NCBI GenBank assembly: GCA_002348905.1
Contig: DEBW01000085.1
Location: 1,463-11,227, forward strand
DNA: 9,765 nucleotides
Source of the DNA: Ruminococcus flavefaciens
GTDB lineage: Bacteria; Bacillota; Clostridia; Oscillospirales; Ruminococcaceae
Direction: 5' to 3'
Below the pieces are notes generated by a model, which did not search any database, was not told the DNA's origin, and saw nothing but the letters and a program-made list of their open reading frames with translations. Positions 1-6,893 of this stretch are shown piece after piece; position 1 is the stretch's first letter; each line of letters starts with the position of its first letter. Position numbers and translations under genes: made by a program.

Positions 1-650
1 ATTTCAGTGAACATATTCAAAGCTGAGTGAATACCATATTTTTTTATCGGCAGTATTCCTGTCATGTATGCAAGTGCAACGTAGCTTTGGTCTTTCAGGA
101 TATCTCTGAGAAAATCAAGATACTTCTGCTGAAATTCCTTATCATTTTTATGCTCACGAAAAACGCTGTCCCACTCGTCAATAATAAAAACAAAAGGTAC
201 TTTGTATTGAGCGAAAACCTTGTTCAGCACATTAAGCAGCGTGACACGACGTGGCATTTTCAAATCAGGAAATTGCTCCGTGATCTCGTCAATTATATCT
301 TCGGAGATAAATCGAACCATTTCATCAATACTCTGAGCCTCACCCAAAAAGCTCACCATATTAATGTGTATCACATTGTACTTGTTAAGGTGTTTCTCAA
401 AATCAGCATCGGAGGCTATCTTATACTTGCTGAACATTTCCTTAGAATCACAGCCTTTGCTATAGTAGGCAGCAAGCATATTCGCAGCCATAGATTTGCC
501 GAAGCGTCTTGGTCTGCTAACACATATAAATCGCTGCTCGGTATATATCAATTCATTGGTATACTTAATAAGTTCACTCTTATCCACATAAATTTTTGAA
601 TTAACTGCTATCTGAAAATCTATATTATCAGGATTTAAGTATATTCCCAT
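1..650 (-). CDS. AAA-ATPase-like protein, probable PD-(D/E)XK-associated family (3' end outside window)
   Basis: Reading the minus strand from the ATG at 650 gives 216 codons with no stop before the window edge, so only the N-terminal part is present. It begins MGIYLNPDN. It has a P-loop-type motif RPRRFGKS (residues 46-53; K52 and S53 would bind phosphate) and a Walker B strand FVFIIDEWD (153-161; D158 and E159). RPRRFGKS followed by an IDEWD strand is typical of the AAA-ATPase-like family (PF09820), which usually carries a C-terminal PD-(D/E)XK nuclease-like domain (DUF1703). That domain would lie left of the window and is not seen. The start is supported by AGGAGG (658-663) seven bases upstream. 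The biological role of this family is poorly defined; it is often multicopy in Clostridia and Bacteroidetes genomes. It is divergent from the pilus operon and probably unrelated to it. Confidence 0.87.
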   Translation of the reverse strand, partial: MGIYLNPDNIDFQIAVNSKIYVDKSELIKYTNELIYTEQRFICVSRPRRFGKSMAANMLAAYYSKGCDSKEMFSKYKIASDADFEKHLNKYNVIHINMVSFLGEAQSIDEMVRFISEDIIDEITEQFPDLKMPRRVTLLNVLNKVFAQYKVPFVFIIDEWDSVFREHKNDKEFQQKYLDFLRDILKDQSYVALAYMTGILPIKKYGIHSALNMFTE

Positions 651-683
651 AACTGTTCCTCCTTTGCGCTGTTCTTTACATTT

Positions 684-712
684 ATTATACATTATAACCT
701 CTGAAAAATCAA
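684..712 (-). promoter_or_regulatory. Sigma-A-type promoter for the minus-strand AAA-ATPase gene
   Basis: On the minus strand, TTGATT (707-712) and TATAAT (684-689) are separated by 17 bases. A second TATAAT lies at 691-696. A start near 677 would give a leader of about 27 bases carrying the AGGAGG at 658-663, so the layout fits a simple constitutive promoter. The evidence is motif and position only. Confidence 0.6.
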
Positions 713-789
713 CTGTTCGGGAATATAAAAACTCAGGCATTATTCTCCGTAACCTGTTATTTTTTCCGGATTTTTTTGATTATTCTTAA

Positions 790-870
790 ATAGTAAAGCT
801 ATATGCTCGAACCTTTGCAGAGCAGGAACGCATTGATGATGTGTTGGAGAAGGTAATTAGCAAATTATAA
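790..870 (+). pseudogene. Possible 3' remnant of a lost gene
   Basis: Between an in-frame TAA (787-789) and a TAA at 868-870 lies an open stretch of 26 codons. Its reading, ending ARTFAEQERIDDVLEKVISK-L, looks like the charged amphipathic C-terminus of a real protein and stands out from the AT-rich non-coding DNA around it. It has no start codon with a ribosome site and is too short to be called a gene. I do not recognise the parent family. It may be a decayed tail left by deletion of a gene upstream of the pilus locus, or chance. Confidence 0.22.
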
Positions 871-1053
871 CAAAAGCAAGATAATTTTTAGTTTTCTGTA
901 AACTCACTTAAAACATATGATTATAGCTATACAAAATTCAAAAATAAGAAATATAAAATTTACATTTAGTTGCAACATATAACAAAATAGTATATAAAAA
1001 ATTGTATCATCTTCTAAAGATTTCATATGCAGATTTTTTCTCTTTTTCTTTAA

Positions 1054-1082
1054 TTGACAAAAAAAGCCGCAGCTGTTATAAT
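1054..1082 (+). promoter_or_regulatory. Consensus sigma-A promoter of the pilus operon
   Basis: TTGACA (1054-1059) and TATAAT (1077-1082) are exact consensus hexamers with the optimal 17-base spacer. Transcription would begin near 1089-1090, giving a leader of about 92 bases before the TTG start at 1182. The -10 box is the left part of a perfect 14-base palindrome, TATAATTAATTATA (1077-1090), which also covers the expected start site. No other promoter of this quality lies before the next two genes, so this one probably drives all three. Confidence 0.85.
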
Positions 1083-1167
1083 TAATTATATCAATACAAC
1101 AAAGCTGATATTTTTGCCAGCAATTAAAGTTAAAAGAACATTCATATATTTTAGCTGTAAGCAGAAA

Positions 1168-1174
1168 GTGAGGT
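1168..1174 (+). promoter_or_regulatory. Ribosome binding site that decides the TTG start at 1182
   Basis: GTGAGGT at 1168-1174 lies seven bases before TTG at 1182. An in-frame TAA at 1158-1160 closes the frame upstream, no ATG or GTG lies in frame between them, and the next in-frame ATG is more than 200 codons downstream and would remove the signal peptide. TTG at 1182 is therefore the only reasonable start. Confidence 0.75.
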
Positions 1175-1181
1175 AAGTTTT

Positions 1182-4100
1182 TTGAAAGTAAATAATACAA
1201 AAAGAATATGGGCGTTTGTACTATCTTCACTTTTATGTATAGAACAAGTTGCTTTTTCACCACATTTGACGTCAAAAGCTGATAACTCAGCAAAGAGTTC
1301 TGAAAGTGAACTTTTTCCCGCCGATTCAGTTGACGCAGCACAGCTAATTCACGATGACAGACTTGTGGATAACAACGACGGAACTTTTACATTTACGTCG
1401 AAGATATCATCTGAATACTCTTATTCAGATACAAGTACAAGCCGATTGAAAAGCAAGGACGATTATTACACATTTAAAAAGCCTGGTAAATACCTTATCG
1501 AACTCTGGGGCGGCGACGGCGGTGACGGCGGCAGAGCCTTCCTGTCAGGAAGAAACGGTGTTGGCGGTCAGGGCGGTTTCGTTTACGGAGTCCTTACAGT
1601 CGCCGCTGACGAGGTCGAAGGTGCACCTAATGAAAAGAAACTTTTCTATGAAATAGGAAGTAAAGGCGAAAGTAAGACCTTTGACGTTTCGGGCGGCGGT
1701 ACAGGCGGTGACGGCGGCGGCGCAGGCGATATAACTTTCATTTCGGTCGGTGCAGGCGGCGGTTACTCGGCAGTATATCTGGTCGATGCAGACGATACCA
1801 CCTTTACTACGCAGGACAAAAACGATCCAAGCGTCGATGGTGAAACGAAATCCAGAGACAGCACAGACAAAGTATTGATGATCGCAGGCGGCGGCGGAGG
1901 CGGTGCAGCAGGTGCAAACGGTTTTCACCTTACGGCATTGATATTGAAGATGCACGGTGACGGCGGTGACGGCGGTACAAAAAGCAGCTCAATAAGTGCA
2001 ACTCCTTCGATAGGCAATTTCACTTCGGGTACTTACTACGCTGGTGAGGACGGAACAAGTTCCAGCAGTAAAACAAGTTACGTCGGAAAAGGCGGAACTG
2101 ATAAGCCTCAGGGACTTGCCAAAACTACGATAGGATTAATGACCGCAAGTACATACGCTAATGACTGGCAGATGACATATCATCCTGAACTTAACCGAGG
2201 TGTTGGCGGTGCCGGAAATCTCCACGGCGGCGGTGGCGGTGCCGGTTTCGCAGGTGGCGGAGGCGGAATACAGAATGTATTTCTGGACGCTAACAGTGTC
2301 GGCGGAGGAGGTGGCGGTTCTTCCTACGTTAAGGAAGCAACCTCTAACTTTGAACCATTTGATACGAATATCCCTGAGGATTATTTCGTTCCGCAGGATG
2401 TTGAACGTGAAAATGGCGGCGGTGCGGTAGTAATAACATATCTTGAAAATAATGATTACTATGATTATCTCAGCAGCGTTACTATCAGCGGCAAGGTGTC
2501 GCAGTATTTCGATATACAAAGTGCGACATATTCGCAAAGCGGAAGAACTCCGTATACTATCAGCCCGACAAGCGAAAATGTTATATCGTTCAGCGGTTCT
2601 ATAGCACCTCAGTCATCAGGTCTTAATATAGGACATCCAAAGGAGACTCTGACGCTGACGTTAAGGCTGAAGCCTAAACCAGATTTTATAGGCGGAAACG
2701 ATGTACCGATATTTGATGTCAACTCAGATAATATGGCATTTACGTGCAGTTCAAACGAAGCATCTCCCAAAACCTGTACTTTAATTAATGTTACAGACAG
2801 TACGGAAAAAGATATATCACACGTAAATGTTCCATATTCGCTGAATTTCACAGTAAACAGCCTTATTAAAGGCATTGGCGAGGAATATGATTCCAACGAT
2901 CTGATAAATAAAAGGATAGATCCGGATAATTCGGATCATATGCAGGATTTTATCAGTGATATAACCTATTCCGTCTATGAAGCGAACGAAACAACAGAGT
3001 TCAGCAGCTATACTGTTCTGGATTCAGACGCAGGCACAACCAGGACGTATAACGTCAGGGCAGAGCTTACGCCAAACAGTAACAGTCCGGCTAAAGTCGG
3101 CAGGCAGGACATTAACAGTAACAATGTTATTTCCAGGAATACGATAGTTAAATTCGTGGAAGAAGCTCCTCTCAATGTTGACGGCTTCAGCGTAACCGCC
3201 AAGAAAAACCTCTCATATGATGTGAACGATGACACCTACGCTCTTGACCTTGACCTGAATATCACGCATAATGATTATTCTTCTATCATACATGACACCC
3301 ATTATCTGCTTGCAATGACTCAAGGCACTGCATTAAAAAACACATACAAAAGCGCCTCAGCCACTTACAATATTAACGTTACGTCAGACGGCTGGTATTA
3401 TATACAAGCCTGGGGCGGTAATGGAGGAAAAGGATATTCCTCATCAGGAGGTGCTGGCGGAACAGGTGGATATATAAGCGGATTTGTTTTTGCAAGAAAA
3501 GGTCAGCGAATCTATCAGCATATAGGAAACTACGGCAGTTCAGGCACTAATAATTCTAAAAATGGAAAAGGCGGAAAATATACAGCTATATATTTACTTG
3601 AAAGCACTGATGATGCAACTGATACAAATATACTAAATGACTCTGATAAGATATTGATGATCGCAGGTGGAGGCGCAGGAGGAAACAGCAGCGGAACTGC
3701 TGGTTCTTCCGGCAGCATCGGCACTTATGAAACAACTTTTCTGGGATTAGATAATTACAATGGTCATGACAGTCTTACAAGCGGAAATACTTCACAGGAA
3801 GCCGGACCGAATTATCTTAATGAAAGTCTTGTAAATCTTGAAAGTGTGACATTCATCAATACTTTCAACGATGAGATCATAATTGAACGTCCTGCTCTTG
3901 ATACTTCAAATAGTTCATCATGGAGTTTTTCCAATTCAGACAGAAACGTAAATTATGGTGTAGCTGCTTTAACACGATTAACTAAAACAGAAGATATGAC
4001 CGGTGAACTTGCGAGCCTGAAAAAACGTCTTTCTGATTTCATAGTTTCCGAGGAATATTCAAAGTATTTTGATGTTCAGGATATATTAATAGACGGAGAA

Positions 4101-6875
4101 TCTATTAATTCTGCTGATTCAGAAAACATTCCTGTAAGTATTCTGGACTACATCAGTTATACAGATCCTGATCCCGGTTATAGTAATAATACAACAACTT
4201 ATTACCAAAAGGCAGATATATCTGCATATAACAGTACGACACCTATCAACAGAAAGGTAACTGTTAAACTAAAACGCAAAACCGGATTCATCGGCGGTAA
4301 TGATGTACCGCTGCTTGATGAAGCAATAAACGCTCAGTACGACAAAGTTAGTCAAGCAGATATAGCAGCTGTAAAAATAACGCATAACAACTTAACAGAA
4401 AGCATTGATGATGATGTCAAGGGAGTACCGCCTGACGAGCTTACCGATTACGCTAATGTCGAGATAGACAGCAGCGGCGTTGGATGGCTTAACAGGATAG
4501 ATGCGAATACGACAGAACAGCTGCAAACAGATTATACCGTTCCTTACGGCGGTGATCTGAGTACATATATCGCTCCGGATACTATCGACATAACAGATGA
4601 TGAGCCTTCAACATGGCATGATGATTACGTTAACAGACTGACGCAGACTATTACACCTCCTCTGGATACTCAGGTTACAGAGGATACAAGCTATATACTC
4701 AAAGCAACACTTGCTCCGAAATATCCTGATGATACTGACCATACATCTCTCAATGCCGTAGTACGTGAGCAAATGTCTGCCAAGGATACCAACATCATGA
4801 TAAACGTCCATGTCCAGTATAGTATCTCAGCTTCGGACACAGGTATTGATATCGACAAGAATGGATTTAAGTTCACAAAGGACGATATCAGAGAAAACGA
4901 CCTGGTTATCAAGATAACTCCGAAAAGCGGTTATAACTTCCCGTTATCCGCCACAGATGATACGATGTTTGATATTGACAGTATCATTTCAGATGTAAGC
5001 GGTATAACCGGATTCAATGCAGAAACGATGCTAAGTTCAAGCGTAGCTGATAATTGTATTTACCTGACGATACCAAAGAATAATATCACCGGAAATATCG
5101 GAATAACCGGAACTGCAAACCCTGATACAAATACAGTCTACTACTTGTACGAGGTATATGATCCAATTGACTCCACTGAACCTATAAAAACCGTGAAGAA
5201 AAAAGTCGGGGATTATTTAGTTGGTCAGGAAATTCCAGCAAGTGATATAAGCCTGCCATTCGATCCTGATTATTCAACATCCCCTGCCCTTTTCCCAAAA
5301 GGATACGAAAGTTACCTGTGGTCATGGGGTGACGGTGAAAAATACGACGGAAACCAAACCCGCACAATGGGCGATTCCGATATGTATCTGTTAGGAAGAT
5401 ACCTCGAAAAAACGTATACGCTGACGATAAACTACATAAAGTATGGTGAGTCTAAGCCGTTTAGGGTATATAGCTCTCCTCAGTATACAAGGTTCAATGA
5501 ATCAACAGGCGTATATGAAATGGCTCTGAAAGCCGGCTCACAGTACTATGTCATATCACCGCAGATGGACGGTTATGCTATTGATAAACCGGTAATTGCC
5601 GGTACAGTCGGAGATTCTGATCCGGAACCTGAAACCGTTACCTACTTGCGTACATTAAATAATTTTATATTATATCAGATCGAATGTGATGCTTACGGAG
5701 TACCTACGGGAGTGTTCAGCAGAGCTGACAGCATGAATATTGATATGAATGCAAATGAGATCCTATATTATACGCAGTTTAAGAAAATAACTCCTGAAGC
5801 TCCTGCTGAACCATATTACGTCGAAGAGGAAGTTGACAGTATCGGTGCAACAGGTGTTTACTACGTTTACTACAGAGCAAAGCTGAAACGTGTATCAGTT
5901 CACTTCAATGAAGTACAGAACGGTGTACCAGATCAGCCTTATGCCGGTGATGTTACTATAGGCATTAAAGCCGGACAAAACAACACTGTATCACTTGCAG
6001 CAGGCAGAGAGTTCAGTTACGATCCGGATACTGATACATATAAAGGTATGCCGAGAGCTGTATGCAATAACTACATATTCGACGGATGGTACGATTCATC
6101 AGGTAAACTTATAAAAGAAGATGATATCATACCGGATACAGATGAAACAATAGAATTGTACGCTCACTGGAAATCAGATCAGGTCATAATAAGCGTTGAT
6201 TACAGATATGCTTACAATGCGGTACCGGTCGGAGGTTTTGAGGCAGGTGATCTTATCAATGAGAATGATATTACATCTGATCCGCAGAACAATCAGGTTA
6301 CAAGGTCGGTAACATACGGCATGAGCTACAGCATTGCTTCCCCGACAGTAAACGGTTACAATGTGGTCAATGAAACTCAGAAACTGCTCAAAGGTGTTGC
6401 ATTTGAAAACGAACACTTCAACGTTTACTACAAAAATTCTCCTGATACGTCCGGTAAGGTAACATATACGATAAACGTATACAGTTCGGCATTTAAAGGG
6501 GAAGATAATCAGCCGGATGCAAATGCACCTAAGGTCACGGGAGGAACGCTGACAATAAATATAAATGGAACTAATTATAAGATCGAGAACATTGATGGTA
6601 CTATAACGCTTAACAATACTGAATATCCTATCAAAGCAAATACAAGCTATGAATTTGTATTTACACCTAAAGGAGGATATCAGGCATTGAACGGAACGAT
6701 CACTGTATCAAATGAAGGTGTTCACAACATCTTCCTTGATAAATCAAAATTCCAACTGCCTATGGCAGGCACTACACCACTTACAGGATATACTGTATTC
6801 GGTTCATTCACAATGGTAATCGCTGGTTTGCTGCTGTTTATATACATCCGCAGAAGATCAGAAGAAGACAATTAA
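1182..6875 (+). CDS. Giant LPMAG wall-anchored surface protein with two glycine-rich modules; probable pilus tip/ancillary adhesin
   Basis: This 1897-residue protein starts with a secretion signal (KR at 7-8, then a hydrophobic stretch at about 10-25). It has two related modules. Module A (about 95-512) has a glycine-rich domain (LIELWGGDGGDGG at 105-117, VLMIAGGGGGG at 231-241, poly-Gly at 349-379) followed by a beta region ending FIGGNDVP (502-509). Module B (about 722-1045) repeats the order: YIQAWGGNGG (740-749), ILMIAGGGAGG (824-834), FIGGNDVP (1036-1043). The glycine-rich parts resemble the ALK/LTK-type glycine-rich family (PF12810). Further on come beta-rich regions, a MucBP-like stretch (about 1410-1490) and a Listeria-Bacteroides/InlB-type repeat (about 1629-1664, FDGWYDSSGK...LYAHW). 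The C-terminus is a sorting signal: LPMAG (1859-1863), a membrane helix (about 1869-1889) and RRR. Being first in an operon with a pilin and sortase suggests a tip adhesin. The ligand is unknown; a non-pilus wall protein is the alternative. Confidence 0.88.
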   Translation: MKVNNTKRIWAFVLSSLLCIEQVAFSPHLTSKADNSAKSSESELFPADSVDAAQLIHDDRLVDNNDGTFTFTSKISSEYSYSDTSTSRLKSKDDYYTFKKPGKYLIELWGGDGGDGGRAFLSGRNGVGGQGGFVYGVLTVAADEVEGAPNEKKLFYEIGSKGESKTFDVSGGGTGGDGGGAGDITFISVGAGGGYSAVYLVDADDTTFTTQDKNDPSVDGETKSRDSTDKVLMIAGGGGGGAAGANGFHLTALILKMHGDGGDGGTKSSSISATPSIGNFTSGTYYAGEDGTSSSSKTSYVGKGGTDKPQGLAKTTIGLMTASTYANDWQMTYHPELNRGVGGAGNLHGGGGGAGFAGGGGGIQNVFLDANSVGGGGGGSSYVKEATSNFEPFDTNIPEDYFVPQDVERENGGGAVVITYLENNDYYDYLSSVTISGKVSQYFDIQSATYSQSGRTPYTISPTSENVISFSGSIAPQSSGLNIGHPKETLTLTLRLKPKPDFIGGNDVPIFDVNSDNMAFTCSSNEASPKTCTLINVTDSTEKDISHVNVPYSLNFTVNSLIKGIGEEYDSNDLINKRIDPDNSDHMQDFISDITYSVYEANETTEFSSYTVLDSDAGTTRTYNVRAELTPNSNSPAKVGRQDINSNNVISRNTIVKFVEEAPLNVDGFSVTAKKNLSYDVNDDTYALDLDLNITHNDYSSIIHDTHYLLAMTQGTALKNTYKSASATYNINVTSDGWYYIQAWGGNGGKGYSSSGGAGGTGGYISGFVFARKGQRIYQHIGNYGSSGTNNSKNGKGGKYTAIYLLESTDDATDTNILNDSDKILMIAGGGAGGNSSGTAGSSGSIGTYETTFLGLDNYNGHDSLTSGNTSQEAGPNYLNESLVNLESVTFINTFNDEIIIERPALDTSNSSSWSFSNSDRNVNYGVAALTRLTKTEDMTGELASLKKRLSDFIVSEEYSKYFDVQDILIDGESINSADSENIPVSILDYISYTDPDPGYSNNTTTYYQKADISAYNSTTPINRKVTVKLKRKTGFIGGNDVPLLDEAINAQYDKVSQADIAAVKITHNNLTESIDDDVKGVPPDELTDYANVEIDSSGVGWLNRIDANTTEQLQTDYTVPYGGDLSTYIAPDTIDITDDEPSTWHDDYVNRLTQTITPPLDTQVTEDTSYILKATLAPKYPDDTDHTSLNAVVREQMSAKDTNIMINVHVQYSISASDTGIDIDKNGFKFTKDDIRENDLVIKITPKSGYNFPLSATDDTMFDIDSIISDVSGITGFNAETMLSSSVADNCIYLTIPKNNITGNIGITGTANPDTNTVYYLYEVYDPIDSTEPIKTVKKKVGDYLVGQEIPASDISLPFDPDYSTSPALFPKGYESYLWSWGDGEKYDGNQTRTMGDSDMYLLGRYLEKTYTLTINYIKYGESKPFRVYSSPQYTRFNESTGVYEMALKAGSQYYVISPQMDGYAIDKPVIAGTVGDSDPEPETVTYLRTLNNFILYQIECDAYGVPTGVFSRADSMNIDMNANEILYYTQFKKITPEAPAEPYYVEEEVDSIGATGVYYVYYRAKLKRVSVHFNEVQNGVPDQPYAGDVTIGIKAGQNNTVSLAAGREFSYDPDTDTYKGMPRAVCNNYIFDGWYDSSGKLIKEDDIIPDTDETIELYAHWKSDQVIISVDYRYAYNAVPVGGFEAGDLINENDITSDPQNNQVTRSVTYGMSYSIASPTVNGYNVVNETQKLLKGVAFENEHFNVYYKNSPDTSGKVTYTINVYSSAFKGEDNQPDANAPKVTGGTLTININGTNYKIENIDGTITLNNTEYPIKANTSYEFVFTPKGGYQALNGTITVSNEGVHNIFLDKSKFQLPMAGTTPLTGYTVFGSFTMVIAGLLLFIYIRRRSEEDN
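1509..1532 (+). repeat. In-frame glycine/aspartate codon microrepeat (GGDGGDGG)
   Basis: Eight codons made of GGC, GGT and GAC encode GGDGGDGG (residues 110-117) at the start of the first glycine-rich domain. A related unit recurs at 1956-1976 (GDGGDGG, residues 259-265). The repeats are in multiples of three bases, so slippage would change length without breaking the frame. Confidence 0.7.
2226..2318 (+). repeat. Poly-glycine codon tract
   Basis: Residues 349-379 contain three near-pure glycine runs (349-353, 358-362 and 374-379) joined by short linkers, written largely with GGC, GGT and GGA codons. This is the densest glycine segment in the protein. In the related ALK/LTK domain, such runs are known to form packed polyglycine helices; the same fold here is an inference. 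Confidence 0.7.
3345..4316 (+). repeat. Protein-level repeat, module B: shorter glycine-rich domain plus FIGGNDVP beta domain
   Basis: Residues about 722-1045 of the same protein. It repeats module A's order: YYIQAWGGNGG, KILMIAGGGAGG (823-834), SKYFDVQ (960-966) and FIGGNDVP (1036-1043, bases 4287-4310). The final poly-glycine segment seen in module A is missing and is replaced by Ser/Asn-rich sequence. Its glycine codons are mostly GGA, unlike module A. Confidence 0.72.
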
Positions 6876-6893
6876 GATCAGGAGGTTGAACTT

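Larger units (their letters stand above)
651..1181. other. AT-rich divergent intergenic region
   Basis: This stretch of about 530 bases separates the divergent ATPase and pilus transcription units. It holds the two outward-facing promoters (684-712 minus, 1054-1082 plus) and a possible 26-codon gene remnant at 790-870. The part from 871 to 1053 is very AT-rich and I see no convincing gene, tRNA, repeat array or intrinsic terminator in it. A pyrimidine-rich tract (about 1032-1051) directly precedes the -35 box. The leader from about 1089 to 1181 shows no riboswitch class I recognise. Confidence 0.7.
1464..2717 (+). repeat. Protein-level repeat, module A: glycine-rich domain plus FIGGNDVP beta domain
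   Basis: Residues about 95-512 of the giant surface protein. Landmarks shared with module B, in order, are W-G-G near the start of the glycine-rich part, KVLMIAGGG, then SQYFDIQ (440-446) and FIGGNDVP (502-509, bases 2685-2708). Module A is the longer copy, with a large poly-glycine segment (349-379) that module B lacks. The copies align at protein level but not as long DNA identity, so the duplication is old or assembled from separate sources. Confidence 0.72.

Noticed and set aside
27..599. Long plus-strand open frame of 190 codons
   Set aside because: It is the complement of the AAA-ATPase gene, which has a ribosome site, a promoter and clear Walker motifs on the minus strand; the plus reading has no recognisable protein character.
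1221..1250. Possible lipoprotein signal at Cys19 of the large protein
   Set aside because: The residues before the cysteine are S-L-L, with Leu rather than Gly, Ala or Ser at -1, and the protein already has a wall sorting signal at its other end.
904..1341. Minus-strand open frame of 145 codons over the promoter region
   Set aside because: It covers the consensus promoter and the signal peptide coding region of the large gene and is rich in residues expected from AT-rich DNA.
1545..2537. Minus-strand and +1 frames rich in Ala, Cys and Val inside the glycine-rich region
   Set aside because: GGC/GGT repeats read in other frames give long stop-free stretches; none has a ribosome site or a sensible protein pattern.
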